Assembly: GCA_030431525.1 (NCBI GenBank)
Contig: JAUIJC010000042.1
Span: 1-34,853 of the forward strand
Direction: 5' to 3'
DNA length: 34,853 nt
Source: Bacteroidia bacterium
Lineage (GTDB): Bacteria; Bacteroidota; Bacteroidia; Cytophagales; JAAEPT01
Position numbers and translations under genes: made by a program. Positions 7,592 through 13,907 of the stretch are shown here, piece by piece. Below the pieces are notes generated by a model, which had not been told where the DNA came from, searched no databases, and worked only from the letters and a program-made list of their open reading frames with translations. Position 1 is the stretch's first letter. Each line of letters opens with the position of its first letter.

Positions 7592-8425
7592 ATGAGCAGA
7601 GAAAATTGGTCATCCCAGAAAATCTTAGACCGCTTGGCGACCAATAAATCCATGGCCACCTATTGGGATAATATCCGTGAATTGAGGAAACGTCCCAATC
7701 AGGAAACCTTCAACCTTTGTCTCGATTTTTGGAATTCGGGGGAAAGCAAAAAGCAGATGATTGCGATTGATGTTTTGGCTCAGTTGGGAATCACATCAGT
7801 ACGTGGTCCAAAGGTTAAGAAATACCTAAAGATTTTCTTTGATACTTTAGACTGCTACTCTGATTTAAAGGTTCTTGATTCTACCCTATATGCAATTGGT
7901 CATAACAATGAATTTCTCAAAGAAAGGGATATTGAAAGACTGAATAAATTCACCCAACATCCAAACTCTGACATTCGAAAATCACTGACCTTTTGCTTGT
8001 GTGGGGTTGATTACCCATTGGCCATTAAAATTCTTATTGAATTATCAAGAGACAGGTTTAGTGATATTCGAAGTTGGGCAACATTTGGAATCGGAACACA
8101 AATAGAAACGGACACTCCCGAAATCCGCCAAGCACTCTGGGACCGAGTTACGGATAAACACGAGGAAACGAGATTTGAGGCCATCAAAGGACTAAGCGTT
8201 CGAAAAGACGAACAAGTGCTTGAAATAATTAGGAGAGAAATCGAGAAAGGGGATTTTGGCTCATTCCTGCTTGAATCCATTATTGATTGGAACTTACCCG
8301 AATTTATTCCTCCTCTTAAAGCCATTTATGAAGTAGAAAAAACAAACGAGTCTACTTCTCCCACTTGGATTAAGGATTTAAAACACTGCATTGAGTTCCT
8401 CGAAAATCCTGAAAACAAAGAATGA
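7592..8425 (+). CDS. HEAT-repeat domain protein
   Basis: A 277-residue all-helical protein. Repeated units of about 30 residues with the HEAT pattern are visible, for example HPNSDIRKSLTFCLCGV, RFSDIRSWATFGIGTQ and KHEETRFEAIKGLS, each with an Asp/Glu-x-Arg turn followed by a hydrophobic helix. HEAT solenoids of this kind are protein-interaction scaffolds; some bind DNA (AlkD type) but I see no residues that decide this. The gene looks clearly richer in A+T than the kinase and glycosyltransferase beside it, and it is bracketed by direct copies of a palindromic repeat, both compatible with acquisition. No operon partner is evident. Function unknown. Confidence 0.8.
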   Translation: MSRENWSSQKILDRLATNKSMATYWDNIRELRKRPNQETFNLCLDFWNSGESKKQMIAIDVLAQLGITSVRGPKVKKYLKIFFDTLDCYSDLKVLDSTLYAIGHNNEFLKERDIERLNKFTQHPNSDIRKSLTFCLCGVDYPLAIKILIELSRDRFSDIRSWATFGIGTQIETDTPEIRQALWDRVTDKHEETRFEAIKGLSVRKDEQVLEIIRREIEKGDFGSFLLESIIDWNLPEFIPPLKAIYEVEKTNESTSPTWIKDLKHCIEFLENPENKE

Positions 8426-8432
8426 ATTTCCT

Positions 8433-8490
8433 GTAGGGGCAATGTGTCTGCCCAAAAGAGTGACGGGCGGACACATAGGTCCGCCTCTAC
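8433..8490. repeat. Inverted pair of GTAG-prefixed palindromes
   Basis: GTAGGGGCAATGTGTCTGCCC-like sequence on the + strand (8433-8452) faces a - strand copy beginning GTAGAGGCGGACC (8490 leftward); the right half is itself a palindrome (GGCGGAC ... GTCCGCC). The pair directly follows the HEAT-repeat gene. There is no T run, so it is probably a repeat rather than a terminator. Confidence 0.7.
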
Positions 8491-8505
8491 CACCCAAAAA
8501 ATCTT

Positions 8506-8540
8506 CCATAGCGGTAAGTTTCATACCTACCGATGAAATA
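8506..8540 (+). repeat. CCATAGCGG palindromic repeat, copy 2
   Basis: CGGTAAGT-ttcat-ACCTACCG (8512-8532) with the same flanks as the copy at 7503. It runs to within 10 bp of the glycosyltransferase start, and its ATGAAATA flank creates a false upstream start codon at 8533. Confidence 0.85.
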
Positions 8541-8550
8541 TTCCCAACCA

Positions 8551-9663
8551 ATGAAAATCACCTTCACCGTCACCAACGACCTCACCTACGACCAACGGAT
8601 GGACCGCATCTGCGAGAGCCTCCACGATGCGGGCTTCGAGGTAGAACTGATTGGGAGGAAGCGTGATTTCTCCATTCCAATCCAACGGAGGTACAAGACC
8701 ACACGACTGAATTGCTGGTTTACCAAGGGCAAATTCTTCTACTTGGAATTCAATCTTCGTCTACTTTTCCACCTGCTTTTCAAAAAGACGGATGTGTTCT
8801 GCGCCATTGATTTGGACACGCTTGTCCCAAACTACCTGATTTCTAAACTTCGGAGGAAACCCTTGGTCTATGACGCCCATGAGTATTTCACTGAGGTGCC
8901 GGAGGTGGTCAACCGTCCAGCCATCAAAAAAATGTGGACTGGAGTGGAACGCTGGATTGTCCCAAAATTGAAATACGCTTACACGGTTGGACAGTCCATC
9001 GCAGACCTTTTTGAAAAGGAATATGGGGTGCGGTTTGAGGTGATTCGGAATTTTACACGGCTGGAAAATGGGTATCAAGTACCAAGTACCAAGTACCAAG
9101 ACCGTGCTTTAGCGGATGAAAAGTATATCGTCTATGCTGGTGCGGTGAACGTTGGCCGTGGTTTGGAGGAAATCATTGAGCTCATGCCTGAAATCGACTG
9201 CAAGCTGAAAGTGTGTGGCGACGGAGATATTTTGGAGGCGTTGAAAACTGAGGTAAAGGCCAAAGGCTTGGAGGAAAAGATTGAGTTTACAGGCTACCTC
9301 ACGCCTGACAAACTGCGCAAGGAAATCGAGGGAGCCTATATGGGCTATTTGGTGCTTCGCAACCAAGGTTTGAGCTACTACTATTCCTTGGCCAACAAAT
9401 TTTGTGATTACATCCATGCGGAAATCCCACAAGTCACCATCGACTTCCCTGAATACCGCATGTTGAACAAGGGGCATCAGGTATCTGAACTGGTGCCTTT
9501 AGAAAAAGAAGAAATCAAAAAGGCCATCAACCGCCTGCTCTCCGATGAAACCCTCTACAATGAACGGGTACAGCAAACCATCTTGGCCAAACAGGAATTG
9601 AATTGGCAACATGAGGCGAAGCGGTTGGTGGAGTTTTATGAGAAAGTAGAGAGTACCAAGTAG
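8551..9663 (+). CDS. GT-B fold glycosyltransferase (GT4-like)
   Basis: A 370-residue glycosyltransferase of GT-B type. The N-terminal Rossmann domain begins MKITFTVTNDLTYDQRMDRI and contains VYDAHEYFTEV, typical of GT4-like enzymes, followed by the interdomain stretch YTVGQSIADLFEKEYGV and VIRNF. The C-terminal nucleotide-sugar domain begins YIVYAGAVNVGRGLEEIIELM and includes LKVCGDGDILEAL. It probably transfers a sugar from a nucleotide donor in surface polysaccharide or glycolipid synthesis; donor and acceptor are unknown. I start at ATG 8551 because the ATG at 8533 lies in a repeat. Between the two domains a heptanucleotide tandem repeat encodes an extra GYQVPSTKYQ segment, and another copy of its unit provides the sequence up to the stop codon. 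No other polysaccharide genes are nearby. Confidence 0.9.
   Translation: MKITFTVTNDLTYDQRMDRICESLHDAGFEVELIGRKRDFSIPIQRRYKTTRLNCWFTKGKFFYLEFNLRLLFHLLFKKTDVFCAIDLDTLVPNYLISKLRRKPLVYDAHEYFTEVPEVVNRPAIKKMWTGVERWIVPKLKYAYTVGQSIADLFEKEYGVRFEVIRNFTRLENGYQVPSTKYQDRALADEKYIVYAGAVNVGRGLEEIIELMPEIDCKLKVCGDGDILEALKTEVKAKGLEEKIEFTGYLTPDKLRKEIEGAYMGYLVLRNQGLSYYYSLANKFCDYIHAEIPQVTIDFPEYRMLNKGHQVSELVPLEKEEIKKAINRLLSDETLYNERVQQTILAKQELNWQHEAKRLVEFYEKVESTK
9072..9099 (+). repeat. Heptanucleotide tandem repeat inside glycosyltransferase gene
   Basis: Four adjacent 7-nt units: GTATCAA, GTACCAA, GTACCAA, GTACCAA. Seven is not a multiple of three, so gain or loss of one unit shifts the frame. The same GTACCAAG unit appears at 9653-9660 immediately before the TAG stop. 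Confidence 0.9.
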
Positions 9664-9687
9664 AGGGTACTTCATACCCCCTTTCTA

Positions 9688-9720
9688 TTTGCACATATCC
9701 CCTTCTATTACGTATTTTCG
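9688..9720 (+). promoter_or_regulatory. Candidate promoter of the ATP-grasp operon
   Basis: TTTG at 9688-9691 and TATTTTCG at 9713-9720, spacer 21, resembles the Bacteroidota -33/-7 pair with one mismatch in the -7 word. It lies 49 bp before the ATG at 9769. A weak GGGTA-cttca-TACCC hairpin (9665-9679) just upstream could separate it from the glycosyltransferase gene. Confidence 0.4.
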
Positions 9721-9768
9721 ACCACGAATTTTTAGATAAGGCTTTTTTCACTTTTTACGCAGGCATGT

Positions 9769-11232
9769 ATGAATGTTGAGGACTCACCCCTGTTCTCCCA
9801 TTATTCCTCAGTTGCTTCGTTGTTTGATGAATATCTCGACCCCTCAGCAGAGGTGCGCGACCATTATATCATGCTCTCAGAGCACTTTGCTAACCTAACC
9901 ACAGAAGACCTTAACCGGTTGAATGAGGAAGCGAAGATTGTGTTCTTCAATGAGGGCGTCACCTTTGCGGTCTATTCAGATAAGAACGTTGGCACGGAGA
10001 AAATTTTCCCTTTTGATTTGATGCCCCGCATCATTTCTCGAAAGGAATGGGATGTTATTGAAAAAGGCGCACTACAACGCACCAGAGCCATCAATCTTTT
10101 TCTGAAGGATATTTACAACGAGCGAAATATACTCAAGGATGGCGTGGTACCCCATGAGTTGGTGTTTTCCTCCAAGAACCTCACCCGACACATGGACGGC
10201 ATTGTTCCTCCAGGTGAGGTTTACACCCACATTTCTGGGATTGATTTGATTCGCCACAGCGATGGTGATTACTACGTTTTAGAGGACAATGTCCGTTGTC
10301 CGTCTGGTGCCAGCTATGTCTTGGCCAACCGAAACACGTTGAAAAAGGTATTGCCCAAATTGTTTGACCAATGTCAGGTACAACTCGTCAACGACTACCC
10401 TGAGCAATTGTTGACCATGCTCCAGACCGTCGCCCCTGAGAATGTGGACGACCCAAACTGCGTGGTTTTGACGCCAGGCATTTACAACTCAGCCTATTTC
10501 GAGCATTCCTTCTTGGCCCAGCACATGGGTGTTGATTTGGTGGAAGGTCGGGACCTGTTTGTGGAGAACGACTTTGTGTACATGAAAACCATCCACGGCC
10601 CCAAAAAGGTGGATGTGATCTACCGACGCATCGACGACGACTTCCTTGACCCGATGGTTTTTCGCCCTGATTCGATACTGGGGACTCCAGGACTTATCAA
10701 CGCCTACAAAGCGGGAAATGTCACCTTGGTGAATGCGCCAGGCACAGGCGTGGCCGACGACAAGGCGATTTACACCTACATGCCGGAGATCATTCGCTAC
10801 TACTTGAATGAGGAACCTATCCTCAAGAATGTCACCACCTACCGATGTGAAAAGGACGATGACTTTGAATATGTGTTGGCGAACATTGATAAGCTGGTGA
10901 TAAAACCGGTGGACGAATCTGGGGGCTATGGCATCCAAATCGGAAACACACTTAGTCCAGCGGAAATTGAGGAGGTGAAAAAAATGATTTCGGAAGACCG
11001 CCGTAAATACATCGCTCAGCCCATCATGTCACTTTCTGTCCATCCCACCTTTATTGAGGAAACGGGGAACTTGGAACCACGCCACATCGACCTCAGAATT
11101 TTCACTCTTTTGGGTAGAGATTTTGAACATGTGGTTCCTGGCGGTTTAACACGAGTAGCGCTTCGAAGAGGAAACTTGGTGGTCAACTCCTCCCAAGGCG
11201 GAGGCTCCAAAGACTCTTGGGTGCTTGCCTAA
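9769..11232 (+). CDS. Circularly permuted type 2 ATP-grasp protein
   Basis: A 487-residue protein of the circularly permuted ATP-grasp family (formerly DUF404/DUF407). Recognisable family stretches are GALQRTRAINLFLKDIYNE, VYTHISGIDLIRHSDGDYYVLEDNVRCPSGASY, DFVYMKTIHGPKKVDVIYRRIDDDFLDP, and VIKPVDESGGYGI, which supplies the nucleotide-binding Lys and Gly-rich loop. ATP-grasp enzymes join a carboxylate to an amine through an acylphosphate. Comparative genomics in the literature has linked this family with alpha-E and transglutaminase-like proteins as a predicted peptide-synthesis or peptide-tagging unit; all three are here in order. The substrate is not known. It is first of a three-gene rightward set, with 54 bp to the next gene. 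Confidence 0.93.
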   Translation: MNVEDSPLFSHYSSVASLFDEYLDPSAEVRDHYIMLSEHFANLTTEDLNRLNEEAKIVFFNEGVTFAVYSDKNVGTEKIFPFDLMPRIISRKEWDVIEKGALQRTRAINLFLKDIYNERNILKDGVVPHELVFSSKNLTRHMDGIVPPGEVYTHISGIDLIRHSDGDYYVLEDNVRCPSGASYVLANRNTLKKVLPKLFDQCQVQLVNDYPEQLLTMLQTVAPENVDDPNCVVLTPGIYNSAYFEHSFLAQHMGVDLVEGRDLFVENDFVYMKTIHGPKKVDVIYRRIDDDFLDPMVFRPDSILGTPGLINAYKAGNVTLVNAPGTGVADDKAIYTYMPEIIRYYLNEEPILKNVTTYRCEKDDDFEYVLANIDKLVIKPVDESGGYGIQIGNTLSPAEIEEVKKMISEDRRKYIAQPIMSLSVHPTFIEETGNLEPRHIDLRIFTLLGRDFEHVVPGGLTRVALRRGNLVVNSSQGGGSKDSWVLA

Positions 11233-11236
11233 AAAT

Positions 11237-11279
11237 TATGGTCCATCAACGATGAACCATGAACCACCAACCATGAACT
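11237..11279 (+). repeat. ATGAACCA-type imperfect tandem repeat
   Basis: The 54-bp gap between the ATP-grasp and alpha-E genes is filled by variants of one unit: GATGAACCATGAACC and CCAACCATGAAC. It looks like a degenerate short tandem repeat inserted in an operon spacer. No function can be assigned. Confidence 0.55.
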
Positions 11280-11286
11280 TTTAATC

Positions 11287-12219
11287 ATGCTCTCACGAAT
11301 AGCCAACAACCTTTTTTGGGCAGGCAGATATATCGAACGCGCCGAACATACGGCTCGCTACCTCCAAGTCAACTACTTTTCGGCCTTGGACGCACCCATT
11401 TCCGTTCAACGGAACTTTGTATTGGATTCTATCCTACGGATGAATGGTTATAACCAAATCACCCCGCTGGAGGAAGGTCAAGTGCTTTTGACGGTGGCCT
11501 TATCCGATGAAAACCCAAACTCCATCATTCAAACCATTCGGAACGCACGTCAAAACACCAGAGGTTCCCGCGATATCTTAAGCAGTGAACTCTGGGAAGC
11601 CATCAACAAGACCTACCACTTTGTGACCAACTACAATGTGGAGCAGTTCAAGCACACACACTTGTTTGATTTCACCCAATCACTCACGGAGTTGGTGTCT
11701 TCCATCAAGGGAAAAATCGACAGCACTTTGCTTCACAATGAGGCTTGGGCAATGATAAAGCTTGGGCTTTACATCGAACGCGCCTATCAAATTCTGAATG
11801 CCATCCTGACCAAGCTGGATGATATCGAGCACCTTCGGGATACAGGTGATGCCCCTTCCATGGTATCTTACCAACTGGCTACTCTGCTTCGGGGATTAGA
11901 AGCCTTTGACATGAGCCGTCAACATTACAAACGGGCATTGACGGGGACTGATGCCTTGGAATTCCTGCTGTTCAATGAACAGTTTCCACGGTCCGTACTG
12001 GCTTGTCTTTCCAAAATCGAAAACCAACTCAGCTTGCTCAATGAGGGTAGTTCTGCCAAGCAAGACTCTTCCGAGTTCTTGGCTGGAAAGTTCTATTGCG
12101 AATTGAAATACATGACTATTGACGAAGTGGAAGCCAACCTACGCGGATACCTCCAACAAGCCCGAGACCACATCTTTGTCCTTTGCGAAAAAGTGGATGA
12201 GGAATATTTCACGCACTAA
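11287..12219 (+). CDS. Alpha-E domain-containing protein
   Basis: A 310-residue all-helical alpha-E protein (DUF403). The opening MLSRIANNLFWAGRYIERAE is the family signature, and conserved Arg/Glu/His positions recur in the helices YIERAYQILNAIL and SRQHYKRALTGTDALEFLLFN. The family nearly always sits beside circularly permuted ATP-grasp and transglutaminase-like genes, as here, and has been proposed to assist ATP-grasp-dependent peptide synthesis; its biochemical role is not established. It is full length for the family. The next gene starts 83 bp downstream, so the three probably share one transcript. Confidence 0.95.
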   Translation: MLSRIANNLFWAGRYIERAEHTARYLQVNYFSALDAPISVQRNFVLDSILRMNGYNQITPLEEGQVLLTVALSDENPNSIIQTIRNARQNTRGSRDILSSELWEAINKTYHFVTNYNVEQFKHTHLFDFTQSLTELVSSIKGKIDSTLLHNEAWAMIKLGLYIERAYQILNAILTKLDDIEHLRDTGDAPSMVSYQLATLLRGLEAFDMSRQHYKRALTGTDALEFLLFNEQFPRSVLACLSKIENQLSLLNEGSSAKQDSSEFLAGKFYCELKYMTIDEVEANLRGYLQQARDHIFVLCEKVDEEYFTH

Positions 12220-12302
12220 ATAAAACCAGCCCAATTCTTTCCCGTTCCCTGTACAAAACTGGTTTCTACAGCGTTAAACCATTGCGTCAGTTTAATTTTC
12301 CT

Positions 12303-13172
12303 ATGTCCGAATACCACGTCAGCTATCATGCCGTCAACAGCTACGAACACCAAGTAACTGGGGCGTTCTTTCGGTTCATTATTGTGCCGGCTGACAACGA
12401 GTTTCAGAAACTCATCAAAATGAAATTGCGGAGCAATGTGCCTGTAACTTGGTGGATTAGCGAACGTGTCAAGGACGGCAAGGAACTCTATGTACGGGCT
12501 AATAAGCCTTTTACCGAGTTTATCCTCGACTTGGAAACCCGAATCATCATCAACCAAGTCAATCCTTTCAACCGCCCTATTTTACCGCGAGAGATTCAGT
12601 GGAAAACATTGGAAACAACGGAATGGAAGGTGGAAAATGCTTATTTCTTGCAGGCTGGACATCCCAAAGACCGCTCGTATATTCCACCAGAATGGATGGA
12701 TAAATTTCCTGCGCCTAACACCCAACAAGGGATGTTGGACCATTTGATCACATTGCGGGAATTCCTGTTCTCAAAAATTAAATTCTGCCCAGAGAGCACC
12801 GATGTGCACACCAAGGCCATCGAAACCTACCAACTCAAGGCAGGTGTGTGCCAAGATTTTGCTCACCTCTATAGCGCCATCGCACGTCGACAAGGCATCC
12901 CAACACGCTACGTTTGTGGTTACCTCTGCCAAGGAAAAAACTACAAGGGCGCGGGCCAGCTCCATGCTTGGGTGGAATGTCATGTCCCTGGCTCGGGCTG
13001 GATCGGCATCGACCCTTCTAATAACTTAATGGCGGATAATCACCACATCAAAATTGCCCACGGTGTAGATTATGGTGACTGCGCTCCCATTAAAGGTGTT
13101 ATCCTTAATGGCGGTGATCATACCTCAGAGCATACTGTTTTTGTGCATCAGGCGCAGAGTGCTCAGCAGTGA
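12303..13172 (+). CDS. Transglutaminase-like cysteine protease family protein
   Basis: A 289-residue protein with an N-terminal bacterial transglutaminase-like beta domain and a C-terminal transglutaminase core. The catalytic triad is visible: Cys183 in KAGVCQDFAH, His221 in QLHAWVECH and Asp237 in GIDPSNN. Such proteins are usually peptidases or amide-transfer enzymes. Placed after ATP-grasp and alpha-E genes it is predicted to process, transfer or cleave the peptide product. I start at ATG 12303; a TTG seven codons upstream is less likely. There is no signal peptide, so the reaction should be cytoplasmic. Repeat copy 2 begins 27 bp past its stop. Confidence 0.93.
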   Translation: MSEYHVSYHAVNSYEHQVTGAFFRFIIVPADNEFQKLIKMKLRSNVPVTWWISERVKDGKELYVRANKPFTEFILDLETRIIINQVNPFNRPILPREIQWKTLETTEWKVENAYFLQAGHPKDRSYIPPEWMDKFPAPNTQQGMLDHLITLREFLFSKIKFCPESTDVHTKAIETYQLKAGVCQDFAHLYSAIARRQGIPTRYVCGYLCQGKNYKGAGQLHAWVECHVPGSGWIGIDPSNNLMADNHHIKIAHGVDYGDCAPIKGVILNGGDHTSEHTVFVHQAQSAQQ

Positions 13173-13198
13173 TTTTCTGATAAACAATGCTTTTTATA

Positions 13199-13303
13199 GC
13201 AAAGGACTAAAGTCCTGTGCTGAGAAGAATCGCCCTTACAGGGCTATCAAGTAGTAGCCCTGAAAGGGCGATTCTCCATAACGATGGGTAAAACCCATTG
13301 ACC
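13199..13303. repeat. Compound palindromic repeat, copy 2
   Basis: Modules in order: AGGACT-aa-AGTCCT (13203-13216); a 21-bp arm pair 13226-13246 and 13255-13275 with one mismatch, containing CGCCCTTACAGGGC; and ATGGGT-aaa-ACCCAT (13284-13298). It is in the same orientation as the copy 602 bp downstream at 13801. Confidence 0.9.
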
Positions 13304-13345
13304 AAATCATTATGGGACATAATCTGCCAGAAATAATTTAGAGAT

Positions 13346-13753
13346 ATGGAATTATCAATTGAAAAACCCAAAACCTATAAAGGGTTAAGCTATGTCCTTA
13401 AATCCAGTCTTTTAAAAAACGCCCTCGAAGAGACTGGACTTGAACTGAATGTCCATTTGGTTTTTTGGACACCACAAGAACTTGGTCCCATTCTATCTGC
13501 AGAGTATTGGCTTCCAAATAATAATGTCCCTTATGACCGATTCTATATCCGTGCAGGAGTAGTCAAATCGGAAGACAGAAAAGTCGCTCAAACCTTAATG
13601 GAAGACGTCATTATTCCTGATCTGGTTCGCAGAATCCAAACAATAAAATCCCTTCCTGAGGATTCCTCAAAACTGAAAAGTGGATGGTTCTTCGACGCCA
13701 ATTTTGTTGATGGGGTTTTAAAAATTAATGGGAAGGAATACGCCACTGGATGA
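13346..13753 (+). CDS. Hypothetical protein between two repeat copies
   Basis: A 135-residue protein that I do not recognise. It is soluble in appearance with mixed alpha/beta content: an N-terminal helix-forming part (LSYVLKSSLLKNALEETGLEL), a strand-rich centre (NVHLVFWTPQELGPILSAEYWLP, then YDRFYIRAGVV) and a C-terminal KSGWFFDANFVDGVLKINGKEYATG. No motif suggests catalysis. The gene is more A+T-rich than its neighbours, stands alone, and lies between two same-orientation copies of the compound palindromic repeat, about 45 bp on each side. This context suggests recent arrival or mobility, but that is inference. Confidence that it is coding rests on length and amino-acid composition. Confidence 0.6.
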   Translation: MELSIEKPKTYKGLSYVLKSSLLKNALEETGLELNVHLVFWTPQELGPILSAEYWLPNNNVPYDRFYIRAGVVKSEDRKVAQTLMEDVIIPDLVRRIQTIKSLPEDSSKLKSGWFFDANFVDGVLKINGKEYATG

Positions 13754-13800
13754 TTATTTAGAAACCTAATAACAAAGGAGGGGAATGTATTTTTACTGAG

Positions 13801-13904
13801 ACAAAGGACTAAAGTCCTTTGCTGAGGAGAAACGCCCTTACAGGGCTACCACGTTACAGCCCTGAAAGGGCGATTCTCCATAACGATGGGTAAAACCCAT
13901 CGAC
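13801..13904. repeat. Compound palindromic repeat, copy 3
   Basis: The cleanest copy: AAAGGACT-aa-AGTCCTTT (13803-13820), the GCCCTTACAGGGC arm pair with GCCCTGAAAGGGC (13827-13878), and CGATGGGT-aaa-ACCCATCG (13884-13902). Like copy 1 it ends a few bases from the TAG stop of a leftward gene (here the GH13 gene at 13908). Confidence 0.9.
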
Positions 13905-13907
13905 CAC

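Noticed and set aside
7503-8540. CRISPR-like repeats
   Set aside because: Only two copies 1 kb apart with a gene between them; no regular spacer array and no cas genes.
8391-8666. 91-codon frame over the repeats before the glycosyltransferase
   Set aside because: It consists of translated palindromic repeats and out-of-frame glycosyltransferase sequence.
13072-13254. 60-codon frame ending in the repeat
   Set aside because: It starts inside the transglutaminase gene and ends in palindromic repeat copy 2; a typical repeat-derived false protein.
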